64,000 nucleotides of DNA from Nocardia acididurans (GTDB lineage Bacteria; Actinomycetota; Actinomycetes; Mycobacteriales; Mycobacteriaceae). This document shows positions 42,351 through 50,927 of the stretch, one piece after another. The stretch spans positions 1-64,000 of the forward strand of contig NZ_JAERRJ010000005.1 in NCBI RefSeq assembly GCF_016741815.1, written 5' to 3'. The translations under genes and the position numbers were made by a program. Each line of letters starts with the position of its first letter. Position 1 is the first letter of the stretch. The notes beneath the pieces are model-generated. The model did no database searches and was not told where the DNA came from. It saw only the letters and a list, made by a program, of their open reading frames with translations.

Positions 42351-43172
42351 TCAGAAACGGCGTGCACCGGTGACCGGCATATTACCCATATCCGATTCGA
42401 TCACACCCGTGCCGTAAGTGGAAGCATGGATGACTTTTCCGTCGCCCGCGTAGATGGCGGAATGACCGCCGCCGTAGAAGGACACCAGATCTCCCGGCTG
42501 CAATTCGTCCAGACCCACCGGGGTGCCGGAGTTCAGCTGCGAGTAACTGGTGCGCGGCAGATCGACACCCGCCTGCGCATAGGACCACTGCACCAGACCC
42601 GAGCAGTCGAAGGAATCCGGACCGTTGCCGCCGGCGCGGTAATAGGAACCGAGTTTCGACTTCGCTGCCTCCACCGCGCGCTCGCCCGTGTTCTGTTTCG
42701 GAGTGACCATGGCGGGTGCGGCAGGCGTCGCCGCGGAATCGGTGACACCGGGAATTCCGGTGAGTACGGGCAATGAATTCGGGACGGCGAATTCACCGAG
42801 TCCCGCGACCGTGACCGACCGGGATTCCGGAGCCGCCGGAGCGGGCTCGGGCGCGGCCACCACCGCACTGGACGGAATCGGGGCGGATTCGGAATCGGCG
42901 GGAAGAGCGACCATCGGATCGGCTTCGGCGGGTGCCACACCGGGAATCGTCACGGGACGGAATCCGAACATCGCCTCCGCAGCAGGCACATATTCGTCCG
43001 GAATCTCGAATTCCCCGATGCCGGGTACAGCCACCGGCGTGGCATCCGCCTCGCCCGCCGTGAACAGCAGCGCCGCACCTACGGCCGCTGCGCTCAGGAA
43101 GCCTGTCGCCAGGCCCCGCCACGTCAGTCGCGGAAGGAATCGAACCTTCTGTCTGTCACCGGTTGTTTCCAT
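42351..43172 (-). CDS. Exported NlpC/P60 peptidoglycan endopeptidase
   Basis: This 273-aa protein has an N-terminal signal or anchor helix (residues 20-42) and a long Pro/Ala-rich linker. The C-terminal NlpC/P60 domain has Cys190 in SFDCSGLVQWSY, His237 in GGGHSAIYAG and His249 in VIHAST, so the catalytic triad is complete. The linker carries a duplicated short motif: residues 46-57 (VAVPGIGEFEIP) and 120-131 (VTVAGLGEFAVP). It should cut the gamma-D-Glu to diamino-acid bond of the cell wall, as RipA-type enzymes do. The 5' region to ParA (43173-43471) is unusually AT-rich for this window. Confidence 0.9.
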   Translation of the reverse strand: METTGDRQKVRFLPRLTWRGLATGFLSAAAVGAALLFTAGEADATPVAVPGIGEFEIPDEYVPAAEAMFGFRPVTIPGVAPAEADPMVALPADSESAPIPSSAVVAAPEPAPAAPESRSVTVAGLGEFAVPNSLPVLTGIPGVTDSAATPAAPAMVTPKQNTGERAVEAAKSKLGSYYRAGGNGPDSFDCSGLVQWSYAQAGVDLPRTSYSQLNSGTPVGLDELQPGDLVSFYGGGHSAIYAGDGKVIHASTYGTGVIESDMGNMPVTGARRF

Positions 43173-43471
43173 GATGCGGTCCTCCGATCAAGCTGTTGAG
43201 AGCTATTCCGGTTTCCGTCCATCAACTCGAACATTCGGTCTAACCAGTCGATCCGAGAATGCATAGTTCACCGAAAATGCATGCTGTGCAACGGATAACA
43301 TGGGTGTAATTCATAACGAAACAGTAAACATGTGCGGTTGTGTCCAATTGGACACAGCGAGAAATCGGCCCATTTTCGCGAAACAGCGCGCGCCGCACAC
43401 GGCGAAAACACCACCGCATGACAGGATCGACCGCGATCGCAAGTGCCCTCCCCATCGTTCGGAGGATGTCC
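43173..43471. other. AT-rich divergent intergenic region of nlpC and parA genes
   Basis: This 299-bp region contains no gene. It has the 18-bp palindrome at 43339, a TTGCAC -35-like motif on the minus strand near 43286, direct ATGCAT repeats near 43260 and 43280, and a good Shine-Dalgarno sequence before ParA. I looked for a ydaO-type riboswitch and see no convincing one. Confidence 0.45.
43339..43356. promoter_or_regulatory. 18-bp perfect palindrome upstream of ParA
   Basis: TGTGTCCAATTGGACACA is self-complementary over all 18 bases. It lies 116 bp before the ParA start and 167 bp before the NlpC/P60 start. It is a candidate autoregulatory operator or partition-like site. Confidence 0.6.
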
Positions 43472-44218
43472 ATGACCGATTCCGTTACCACGCCCGAACT
43501 CCCCCGCCCGCTCGTCGTCACGCTGGGGAATCTCAAAGGCGGCGTAGGAAAAACCACCTCGGCGTTCTTCCTCGCCTCCTATTTCGCCACCGTGCACGAA
43601 CTCCGCGTTCTCGTGATCGACGCGGATCCGCTCAGCCAGACCGGATACTCCTGGTACCGGCGGCTGCAGAAAGCGGAAATCGCGGTGCCGTTCGAACTCA
43701 TCGCCTTCCCGTCCCGGCACGTGAACGACTGCATCACCGACAATGCCGGACGCTACGACGTCGTCATCGTCGACGCGGGCGGTGAATCCGCCGATATCTT
43801 CAAGGCCGCGGTACCCGTCAGCGACGAACTGATCCTGGTCACCAGCGTCAGCCCGTCCGAGGTCAAACGCGTACCCAGCACCTATCGGGCCGCCGAGGAA
43901 GCGGCCACGGAGCACGCGAAGGAGATCCGCGTGCGCGTACTCATGACCAAGGTGCCGGTCACCATGAAGAACGGCGTCAATGTCTCCACCGAATACCGCA
44001 CCCAGCGCCAGAATCTCGAGGACGCGGGCTACGACGTCTTCGACACCTACATCAGCGCGTGGAAGTGGTACCGGGAGGCCGCCGACGGCGAAGTCGGCGA
44101 CGGCGCCGAGAACCCGATCGAGGACCTCGGCGAATACCGGCAGGCGGGCGACGAACTGCTGCTGCCCTACCGCGCGGGGGTCACCGTCGCGCGCATGCCG
44201 GTGGAGGTGCCCGCCTGA
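43472..44218 (+). CDS. ParA/MinD-family ATPase
   Basis: This 248-aa P-loop ATPase has a deviant Walker A LGNLKGGVGKTTSAFFLA (KGGVGKT), Walker A' VLVIDADPLSQTGYSW, and DVVIVDAGGESADIF with LVTSVSPSEVKRV. It is the short, plasmid/orphan-ParA type without an N-terminal HTH. ATG 43472 is 6 nt from GGAGG. The stop overlaps the next start (TGATG), so the pair is co-translated. It should position or segregate a cargo via dynamic dimers on the nucleoid. It is not the chromosomal oriC-linked parAB, judged by its partner and neighbours. Confidence 0.88.
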   Translation: MTDSVTTPELPRPLVVTLGNLKGGVGKTTSAFFLASYFATVHELRVLVIDADPLSQTGYSWYRRLQKAEIAVPFELIAFPSRHVNDCITDNAGRYDVVIVDAGGESADIFKAAVPVSDELILVTSVSPSEVKRVPSTYRAAEEAATEHAKEIRVRVLMTKVPVTMKNGVNVSTEYRTQRQNLEDAGYDVFDTYISAWKWYREAADGEVGDGAENPIEDLGEYRQAGDELLLPYRAGVTVARMPVEVPA

Positions 44219-45135
44219 TGCCTCCCCAGCGACGCAAGGGAACCATCGGCGGCGCGACCGCCGCACCCGCCCGCAATCCGCTCGCCGACGAGGCCGAGCA
44301 CACTCCCCCGGTATCACCGCTGCGCGACGCCGAATGGCTGGGCGGCGGATTCGAGGTGCGCAGCGGCCCGGCCGAATCCGGCGGCGATACGGCCACGACC
44401 CGCCGCGGCGTCATCGAGCTCATCGCGGACGGGCCCGAACCGGTGCGCGCGGACCCGAATTCGACCGTGCTGTCCATGCCGCTGCCACAGGCCGGCGGCG
44501 ACGGGCCGCTCAGCTCCGGCGAGCAGGCCCAGCTGGAAATCTGCGAATCCTCCATCGACGCACTGCGAATCGCGTTCTGGGTGGCCGGACGCGCCCTGCA
44601 GATCGTGCGCGACGGCCGGCTCTACCGCGCCGACCACGCCAGCTTCGACGACTACGTGGAGAAGCGGTGGGATATGCAGCGGTCGTACGCGCACAAGCTG
44701 ATTCGCGCGTGGCCGCTGGCCGCCCGGCTGCATCCGCTCGCACCGTCCATCAACGAGGGACAGATTCGCGAGCTGCTGCCGGTGGCGGCGGCCTACGGCG
44801 AAGACGCGGCGGTGACCGTGTACACCACGCTCGCGGCGGATGTGAAGGTCACCGCGGGCAGGCTGCGGGAGGCCGTGGCGGTGCTGCCCGACGAGTACAG
44901 CGAGGACGAAGCCGTGGCGCGGTTGCGGGCGTGGCTGCGCGGGGATCTCGCCGACGGGAATCCGCGAACGCCGGATCTGTTCAGCACCGTCGAATCCCGG
45001 CTCACCGCTTTGACGCAGAAGGTCGTGAAGGGATCCGGCAACGATCCCGTGGCGGCCCGGGAATTCGCGGCGAAACTGCGCACGCTGGCCGAACTCATCG
45101 AACAGCAGATACCGGTTGCCGCGCGAATGCCGTAA
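44218..45135 (+). CDS. ParA partner protein of unknown family
   Basis: This is a 305-aa protein. Residues 1-90 are low-complexity and probably disordered. The centre carries RIAFWVAGRALQIVRDGRLYRADHASFDDYVEKRWDMQRSYAHKLIRAWPLA, a helical segment that I have seen in actinobacterial plasmid and phage proteins. It is followed by INEGQIRELLPV and a helical tail (VESRLTALTQKV, REFAAKLRTLAELIEQ). No ParB-type nuclease/CTPase domain is visible. Its start overlaps the ParA stop by one base. It is probably the DNA-binding or cargo adaptor of this ParA. A strong terminator follows at 45161. Confidence 0.7.
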   Translation: MPPQRRKGTIGGATAAPARNPLADEAEHTPPVSPLRDAEWLGGGFEVRSGPAESGGDTATTRRGVIELIADGPEPVRADPNSTVLSMPLPQAGGDGPLSSGEQAQLEICESSIDALRIAFWVAGRALQIVRDGRLYRADHASFDDYVEKRWDMQRSYAHKLIRAWPLAARLHPLAPSINEGQIRELLPVAAAYGEDAAVTVYTTLAADVKVTAGRLREAVAVLPDEYSEDEAVARLRAWLRGDLADGNPRTPDLFSTVESRLTALTQKVVKGSGNDPVAAREFAAKLRTLAELIEQQIPVAARMP

Positions 45136-45160
45136 CGGGGTCGCGCGGTAGCTGAACACC

Positions 45161-45190
45161 GGAAGGGCCCGGCCGTCGCCGGGCCCTTCC
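45161..45190 (+). terminator. Terminator hairpin of the ParA operon
   Basis: GGAAGGGCCCGGC pairs perfectly with GCCGGGCCCTTCC around a CGTC loop. It lies 25 bp after the stop. The downstream run is GCTTGTCC, so the U-tract is weak, as is usual in actinobacteria. Confidence 0.75.
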
Positions 45191-45319
45191 GCTTGTCCTG
45201 CGACCTGGATCACCGGGCGCGTGATTCATGATTGCGAATACAAAGCCTTTCGGCGATAGCCGTTCGCTATTCAAACTGGACTCTCGATCAGCTCGTTTCG
45301 ACAGAGAAAGTGAGCCACC

Positions 45320-45700
45320 ATGCGAGTCCTTCCCTTCGCTCTCACCGTCACCGGAGCTGCCGCGGCAGCCGTCCTGCTGGGATCGGGCAATGCATCGGCA
45401 GCGGACCCGGTCACCACCGACAACGGCATCGGCCTCTGGTTCACCCCGGCAGAAACGGCCTCGGTCGCGAACAGCCCGATTCCGGACGCCATCGACGCGC
45501 TCGTGCCGCCCGCGAATCATCGCGTGTACATGGAGGAGGGTTCGGTACTCGCCTATCCGGACGGCAGCACGAACGCCAGCGACAAGGCCATCATCGGCGA
45601 AGCCGCTGCCCACCCCGGCGGGACAGCGGCCATCGTGCTCACCAACCCCCTCAGCCCGATCGACCCGGGGTCGGTCGTGGAGATCTACCAGATCTGGTAG
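45320..45700 (+). CDS. Small exported protein of unknown function
   Basis: This 126-aa protein has a Sec signal peptide (VLPFALTVTGAAAAAVLLG, cleavage near ASAADP) and a short mature domain with IGLWFTPAETASV, IIGEAAAHPGGTAAIVLTNP and a final VEIYQIW. There are no cysteines or known motifs. It is preceded by the AT-richer stretch 45191-45319 with a typical short leader. It stands between the ParA operon terminator and the convergent glpR gene. I do not recognise the family. Confidence 0.65.
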   Translation: MRVLPFALTVTGAAAAAVLLGSGNASAADPVTTDNGIGLWFTPAETASVANSPIPDAIDALVPPANHRVYMEEGSVLAYPDGSTNASDKAIIGEAAAHPGGTAAIVLTNPLSPIDPGSVVEIYQIW

Positions 45701-45720
45701 TTCGAACTCCCCGGAACCCG

Positions 45721-45745
45721 CGGGGGCTTCGCTCGCGAACCCCCG
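45721..45745. terminator. Bidirectional hairpin between convergent genes
   Basis: CGGGGG(C)TTCG and CGAACCCCCG pair around CTCG with one bulged base. It is placed between the exported protein and glpR stops. Confidence 0.55.
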
Positions 45746-45748
45746 ACG

Positions 45749-46897
45749 CTATTCGCCGACCGCGCGGCGGGCCCGATTGCCCGCCGCGCGGTGGCGTGCG
45801 GCACGGGCGGTGGCGGCGTCGAACAGTTCGAGGTGCTCGAAGGCCGGGTCCTCGTCGTCGGGCTCGACCAGAACCGCGCGGCGCAGCTGGGTGCGGGCCT
45901 CTTCACGGTCCGGGCGGTCGCGTTCGGCGGCGCGCTCGGCTTCCTCGTCGTCCTCGGCCTGGCGGCGCTTCTTGGAGAGCCGGGCGATGCGCCTGCGGCG
46001 GATATCCTCTTCGATGCGCACCTGACGGCGTAGGTACGCCAGATAGGTCACCAGGATGACGCCGGCGATGCCGCACAGCCACCAGAAGCGCGCGGACAGG
46101 GCGACTCCCGCACCACCGAACATGAGGGCGCTCAGGATCAGCGCGAGCACCGCGCGCTGGCGGAAGGTGTAGCGGGCGGCGCGGGCGATGGCGTCCGCCT
46201 CCGGGTCGAAGCCGCCGCGGCCGCGCCGGGAGGGGACGAAATCCTCGTCCTCGGAATCGGATTCGTCGTCGTCCTCGGGCTCGGGCGCGCGCAGGGCCGG
46301 CATGCGGGTGCGCTGCCCGGACTCGGCGGGCGCGGATTCCTCCGGGGCGGAACAGGTCCGGACCGAGACGGGTTCGTCGTCGTCGACGGCCGCCGCGGAT
46401 TCGGCGTGATCGCCGGATTTCGCCACCTGGTCATCGTATTCGGCGGCGTCGGCGAAATCGGGGTCTTCGGCGGCCGGATCTTCCTCGGCGGCAGCGGATT
46501 CCTCGTGGTCGATGTCCGTCTCGGCGGCGGTGCCGGGCTCCGCATCGGAGTACTCGGCCGCCACGGAAGTGCTGCTGTCCGTGCCGGTTTCGCTGGCGGT
46601 GTCGAAATCCTCGTCGTCCGATGCGGTGGTAGCGCTCTCGTCCGATCTGGTCATCCGATCCTCCGGATCATCGCTGTGGTGATGCTTCCTGCGAACCGGC
46701 ACGTAGTCCGGGTCGGTGTCATGTCCGGTGGCCGGACCTTTTCTGGTGCGTCGCTGGGCATCCCCGCGGTGCAGCACTCGGGTCGACAGCGCGGCGTCGG
46801 TGTGCTGGCGGATGCGCGGATGCCGGTCGGTCAGCATCGGGAACAGGACGAACACCCAGAGCACGACCAGTCCGATCCACAAGATCGAATTCGGCAT
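45749..46897 (-). CDS. glpR: GlpR/SepX, membrane receptor of the gephyrin-like protein Glp
   Basis: This 382-aa membrane protein has one helix at the N-terminus (ILWIGLVVLWVFVLFPML). A long, strongly acidic, Asp/Glu/Ser-rich disordered region follows (about 85-215), then RAARYTFRQRAVLALILSALMFGG with a second and third helix, and a basic C-terminal tail. This layout and the position next to rimJ and glp/moeA match the actinobacterial divisome protein GlpR (SepX), corresponding to Rv0996. In Corynebacterium GlpR recruits the gephyrin-like Glp to the division site. ATG 46897 has GGAGG 8 nt upstream; GTG 46906 is too close to it. Confidence 0.82.
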   Translation of the reverse strand: MPNSILWIGLVVLWVFVLFPMLTDRHPRIRQHTDAALSTRVLHRGDAQRRTRKGPATGHDTDPDYVPVRRKHHHSDDPEDRMTRSDESATTASDDEDFDTASETGTDSSTSVAAEYSDAEPGTAAETDIDHEESAAAEEDPAAEDPDFADAAEYDDQVAKSGDHAESAAAVDDDEPVSVRTCSAPEESAPAESGQRTRMPALRAPEPEDDDESDSEDEDFVPSRRGRGGFDPEADAIARAARYTFRQRAVLALILSALMFGGAGVALSARFWWLCGIAGVILVTYLAYLRRQVRIEEDIRRRRIARLSKKRRQAEDDEEAERAAERDRPDREEARTQLRRAVLVEPDDEDPAFEHLELFDAATARAARHRAAGNRARRAVGE

Positions 46898-47091
46898 CGT
46901 GCTCACCTCCGTCCCCGCGTGGCAGTGGTCCCTTCGACGTGCACAGCAGCGCCACCCGATGGCGCAGGACGCACCACCGACGTCCGTAGGCTAGTTCGCC
47001 GCCTCAGGAATATTCGCTAGGCGCGCCGATCACATCCGCAACATCAGTAACACCAGATGAACTCTCGGGGGGAGCCGAAAGTTCCGGGCGG

Positions 47092-47742
47092 TCAGGACTG
47101 TGCGGCGCGGCCCGAGCGAATCAGCCTGTCCACCACGGTCCCCGAGATCTCCTCGACGGTCATGGCCACCAGCAGATGGTCCCGCCACTTGCCGTCGACA
47201 TCCAGGTAGCGCGCGAGCCGGCCCTCCTCACGGAAGCCGACATTGCGCAGAACCGCCTGGCTGGCAAGGTTTTCCGGGCGAACCGTGGCCTCCACGCGAT
47301 GCAGGCCCACCTCGCCGAAGCAGTGGTCCAGACCCAGCGCCAGCGCCGCCGTCGCGACACCCTGACCGCCGACATCCTTGGCCACCCAGTAACCGATCCA
47401 GGCCGAACGCAGCGCGCCGCGAACGATATTGCCCACCGTGAGCTGACCGCTGAACTGACCGTCGACCTCGATCACCAACGGGATCATCGCGCCCCGGCGC
47501 GCCTCGGCCTTCAGCGACGACCACAGCGACGGCCAGTTCGAGGCGTGATTGCGCGCCTCCCACGCGCCCCGCCCGGTCGGCTCCCACGGCTCCAGATGAT
47601 CGCGGTCACGGGTGCGGATGCGACTCCACGCCGCGGCGTCCCGCAACCGGATCGGCCGCAGGGTCACCTGCCCCGCCGCCACCCGCACCGGACCCAGATG
47701 CGCGGGCCAGCCCGGGTGCTGCGCAGCCCGGAAGACGTTCAT
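47092..47742 (-). CDS. rimJ: RimJ-like GNAT N-acetyltransferase
   Basis: This 216-aa GNAT protein has the motif GYWVAKDVGGQGVATAALALGLDHCF (acetyl-CoA pyrophosphate loop Q/RxxGxG/A) followed by HRVEATVRPENLASQAVLRNVGFREEGRLARYL. That is the RimJ/RimL pattern. It would acetylate an N-terminal or small amine substrate. It corresponds in position to mycobacterial Rv0995 between glpR and moeA1. ATG 47742 is spaced 6 nt from AGGGG. The actual substrate of the actinobacterial protein is not established to my knowledge. Confidence 0.85.
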   Translation of the reverse strand: MNVFRAAQHPGWPAHLGPVRVAAGQVTLRPIRLRDAAAWSRIRTRDRDHLEPWEPTGRGAWEARNHASNWPSLWSSLKAEARRGAMIPLVIEVDGQFSGQLTVGNIVRGALRSAWIGYWVAKDVGGQGVATAALALGLDHCFGEVGLHRVEATVRPENLASQAVLRNVGFREEGRLARYLDVDGKWRDHLLVAMTVEEISGTVVDRLIRSGRAAQS

Positions 47743-47824
47743 GCTGTACCCCTCAGGCATGCCCGAGGGCCCTGCGTGGTTACGCAAGCTGCCTCCTTCG
47801 GGCCTGACTCGCTCATGCCGGGCC

Positions 47825-49084
47825 TCACCCACGCTGCGCGAGAAACGCGACCCGAACCTCGTCACCTGTGCGTACCTCGGTGACATCCGGATCCACCATG
47901 ATGAGGCTGTTGGCCTCCGCCATGGTGGCCAGCAGATGCGAGGACGCACCGTTCGGGCCGCCCAGCGGCTGCACCAGATAGTCGCCGGTCTGCTCGTCCC
48001 GCATGAGCTGCGCGCGCAGATATCCCCGGCGACCCGGAATCGAGGCGATCGGCAGGATGGTGCGCGCCCGCACGATGCGGCGCATGGGATGCCTTCTGCC
48101 CAGCGCGATCCGGATGAGCGGGCGCACCATCACCTCGAAACACACCAGTGCGCCAACCGGATTCGAGGGCAGCAGGAAGGTCGGCACCTCGTCGCGGCCG
48201 AGCAGGCCGAAACCCTGCACCGAACCCGGATGCATTGCCACCCGGGTGATCTCCAGTTCACCGAGACCCTCGAGGGCCTCACGCACCTGCTCGGACGCCC
48301 AGCCGCCGACCGCACCCGCGATCACCACGACCTCCGAGCGCACCAGCTGGCCCTCCACCACATCGCGCAGGCGCTTGGGATCCATGCTCACGATGCCGAC
48401 CCGGTTCACATCCGCGCCCGCGTCGCGCGCCGCGGCGGCCAGCGCGTAGGAGTTCACGTCGTAGACCTGCCCGGGGCCGGGCGTGCGGTCGATATCGACC
48501 AGTTCCCCGCCCACCGACAGCACCGACAGGCGCGGACGCGGATGCACCAGCACCTTGTCGCGGCCGACCGCGGCCAGCAGACCCACCTGCGCGGGACCGA
48601 TGATGGTGCCCGCGCGCACGGCCAGATCCCCCGGCTGCACATCGTCGCCGATGCGGCGCACGTAATCGCCCGAGCGCACCGTCTCGTACACCTTCACCCG
48701 GGCGCGCCCGCCATCGGTGAAATCAAGCGGCAGAACGGCATCCGCGAGCGTGGGCAACGGTGCGCCGGTGTCGACGCGCACGGTCTGACGCGGCTGCAGC
48801 CGGATCGGCTGCCGGGAGCCGGCCGCCACCTCCCCCACCACCGGCAGGGTCAGGTCGACGGGCTCACCGTCCTCGTCGCGAATATCCGCGCCCGCACCCG
48901 ACACATCCACGCTGCGCACCGCGTAGCCGTCGATGGCGGCCTGGTCGAAACCCGGCAGCGGGCGTTCGGTGACCACATCCTCGGCGCACAGCAAACCCTG
49001 GGCCTCCGAGATCGCGACCCGGACCGGTCGTGGCGCGACGGCCGCCGCGGTCACCTTGATCTGCTGATCCTCAACCGAGCGCAT
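47825..49084 (-). CDS. glp: Gephyrin-like molybdopterin molybdotransferase (Glp/MoeA)
   Basis: This 419-aa MoeA-family protein has LPGFDQAAIDGYAVRSVD, a central VLSVGGELVDIDRTPGPGQVYDVNSYAL, VVIAGAVGGWASEQVREAL and FLLPSNPVGALVCFEVMVRP. MoeA inserts molybdate into molybdopterin. In Corynebacterium the gephyrin-like paralogue in this neighbourhood is called Glp and works in cell division with GlpR. The typical MoeA GSTGVS-like loop is here AGAVGG, which fits a specialised Glp. The order galU - glp - rimJ - glpR matches Rv0993-Rv0996. The start is ATG 49084. Confidence 0.82.
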   Translation of the reverse strand: MRSVEDQQIKVTAAAVAPRPVRVAISEAQGLLCAEDVVTERPLPGFDQAAIDGYAVRSVDVSGAGADIRDEDGEPVDLTLPVVGEVAAGSRQPIRLQPRQTVRVDTGAPLPTLADAVLPLDFTDGGRARVKVYETVRSGDYVRRIGDDVQPGDLAVRAGTIIGPAQVGLLAAVGRDKVLVHPRPRLSVLSVGGELVDIDRTPGPGQVYDVNSYALAAAARDAGADVNRVGIVSMDPKRLRDVVEGQLVRSEVVVIAGAVGGWASEQVREALEGLGELEITRVAMHPGSVQGFGLLGRDEVPTFLLPSNPVGALVCFEVMVRPLIRIALGRRHPMRRIVRARTILPIASIPGRRGYLRAQLMRDEQTGDYLVQPLGGPNGASSHLLATMAEANSLIMVDPDVTEVRTGDEVRVAFLAQRG

Positions 49085-49134
49085 TCCGCCCTTCCCTGAT
49101 TACGCGCACTGCACATCCAGCAACGGCCGTAGCC

Positions 49135-50073
49135 TCACTCGGGCGAGGTGAGCTGCGGATTCCAGCCCGGAGCGAGTCGCTGCTCCAGCCACTCCCGCAG
49201 GGCCGGGCCGTATTCCTCTCGTTCCAAAGCGAAATCGACCGCAGCACGAAGATAACCGCCCGGATTGCCCAGATCGTGCCGCGACCCACGGTGGACCACG
49301 ACGTGTACCGGGTGACCTTCCGAAATCAGCAGGGCGATGGCGTCGGTCAGCTGGAGTTCACCACCCGCGCCCGGGGTGATGCGGCGCAGGGCGTCGAAGA
49401 TCGCGCGGTCCAACAGGTATCGGCCGGCCGCGGCGTACGTGGAGGGAGCGTCGGCCAGGGCGGGCTTCTCCACCATGCCGTTCACCTTGAGCACATCGGC
49501 GGACGCGCCGGGCAGGGTTTCGACGTCGAAGACGCCGTACGCGCTGACCTGGTCCTTCGGCACGTCGATGGCGCACAGCACCGAACCGCCGTACGTGTCA
49601 CGCACTTTGGCCATCACGGCGAGCACGCCCGAGGGCAGCACCAGATCGTCCGGTAGCAGCACGGCGACCGCCGTCTCGTCCGCGTCGAGGACCGATTCCG
49701 CCTGTGCCACCGCATGTCCCAGGCCGAGCGGCTCCTCCTGCACCACCGAGGTGACGTCCAGCAGGCCCGGGGCCTTGCGCACCTTCTCCAGCAGCGCGAA
49801 CTTGCCGCGCTCGGCGAGGGTGCTCTCCAGCACCAGATCCTCGACGAAATGCGCTACCACGCCGTCTTTTCCGGGCGAGGTGACGATGACGAGGCGATTG
49901 GCGCCGGAGTCCGCGGCCTCGGCGGCGACCAGTTCGATGCCCGGGGTGTCGACCACCGGGAGCAACTCCTTGGGCACCGTCTTGGTCGCGGGCAGGAACC
50001 TCGTGCCGAGCCCGGCCGCGGGCACCACCGCGGTGCGGAAGCATGACTCGGTTCCGCCGCCATTAGCTGTCAT
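49135..50073 (-). CDS. galU: UTP-glucose-1-phosphate uridylyltransferase
   Basis: This 312-aa enzyme has PAAGLGTRFLPATKTVPKELLPV (nucleotide loop and Lys), QEEPLGLGHAVAQAESVL, VLLPDDLVL, GVFDVETLPG, MVEKP and HRGSRHDLGNPGGYLRA. It makes UDP-glucose, the precursor of UDP-galactose, arabinogalactan and polysaccharides. Its size is typical. It starts the conserved galU-glp-rimJ-glpR set on the minus strand and is divergent from the 5-formyl-THF cyclo-ligase gene, as in mycobacteria. Confidence 0.95.
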   Translation of the reverse strand: MTANGGGTESCFRTAVVPAAGLGTRFLPATKTVPKELLPVVDTPGIELVAAEAADSGANRLVIVTSPGKDGVVAHFVEDLVLESTLAERGKFALLEKVRKAPGLLDVTSVVQEEPLGLGHAVAQAESVLDADETAVAVLLPDDLVLPSGVLAVMAKVRDTYGGSVLCAIDVPKDQVSAYGVFDVETLPGASADVLKVNGMVEKPALADAPSTYAAAGRYLLDRAIFDALRRITPGAGGELQLTDAIALLISEGHPVHVVVHRGSRHDLGNPGGYLRAAVDFALEREEYGPALREWLEQRLAPGWNPQLTSPE

Positions 50074-50323
50074 GAGCTCACCCTATCCATCCGTCACTTG
50101 TGCCGGAGCGTCCTTCATCTCCGCCTCGGCATCCCCGAGAGCCTAAGGGGCACGGCGAGCACGGGCGCACCGAACGCCCGACCGTGCATTCAACTTCGCA
50201 CCTCGCGCGGGGTTTCGCACCCGCAACGACTTTTCGTCACACGAACTGAACGGTTCTGTGTGGGCGTTCCCCGCCGGCGCACCGGCAAACCATGCCGATC
50301 ACCACAGCACCTATCGTGAGGAG

Positions 50324-50911
50324 GTGAGCGACGGTCAGCGGGACAAAAAGGCATGGCGGGAGGAGATTCTCGCGCGCCGGAAACAGGTGTCCGCGGCGCA
50401 GCGCGAACGTGAGGCAACCGCGCTGACCACGGGGGTTATGAACCTCGGCACACTCGGCTGGGTCGGCGCGTACGTGCCCGTCGGCGGGGAGCCGGGCGCA
50501 CTCGCCATGCTCGACGCGCTGCGCGCGGGCGGTGCGCGGGTGCTGCTGCCGGTGACCGGGGAACCCGGGCCGCTGGAATGGGCCGAGTACACCGGGCCGG
50601 AAGGCTTGCGGCGCGGGCGATTCGGATTGCGCGAACCGGCCGGGGAGCCGATCGCGAATGCCTTGGCGAAGGCCGACGCGCTGCTGATTCCCGCATTGGC
50701 GGTGGATCGCCGGGGCGTGCGATTGGGGCGCGGGGCCGGATATTACGACCGGAGTTTGGCGCAGTGCCGTGCCGATGCGCGGTTGATTGCGGTCGTACGC
50801 GACGATGAACTCGTCGACCATTTGCCGGAAGAGCCGCACGACCATCGAATGGGATGGGCGCTCACCCCGTTCGGCGGGTTGCTGGAGCTGGCCGACGACC
50901 CTGGGAATTGA
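50324..50911 (+). CDS. 5-formyltetrahydrofolate cyclo-ligase
   Basis: This 195-aa MTHFS-family enzyme has RRKQVSAAQREREA, VGAYVPVGGEPG, LLIPALAVDRRGVRLGRGAGYYDRSL (the ATP-binding GxGxGYYDR) and DELVDHLPEEPHDHRMGWALTP. It converts 5-formyl-THF to methenyl-THF with ATP. GTG 50324 was chosen: the GAGGAG directly before it is too close to act as a Shine-Dalgarno sequence, but TATCGT (50312-50317) lies 6 nt upstream, as in leaderless mRNAs. It is divergent from galU and corresponds to Rv0992c. Confidence 0.92.
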   Translation: MSDGQRDKKAWREEILARRKQVSAAQREREATALTTGVMNLGTLGWVGAYVPVGGEPGALAMLDALRAGGARVLLPVTGEPGPLEWAEYTGPEGLRRGRFGLREPAGEPIANALAKADALLIPALAVDRRGVRLGRGAGYYDRSLAQCRADARLIAVVRDDELVDHLPEEPHDHRMGWALTPFGGLLELADDPGN

Positions 50912-50927
50912 CACCCGATTGGCAGTG

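Noticed and set aside
43173..43338. Possible ydaO/c-di-AMP riboswitch before the NlpC/P60 gene
   Set aside because: Such riboswitches often precede cell-wall hydrolases in actinobacteria, but the leader is short and I cannot find the conserved helices.
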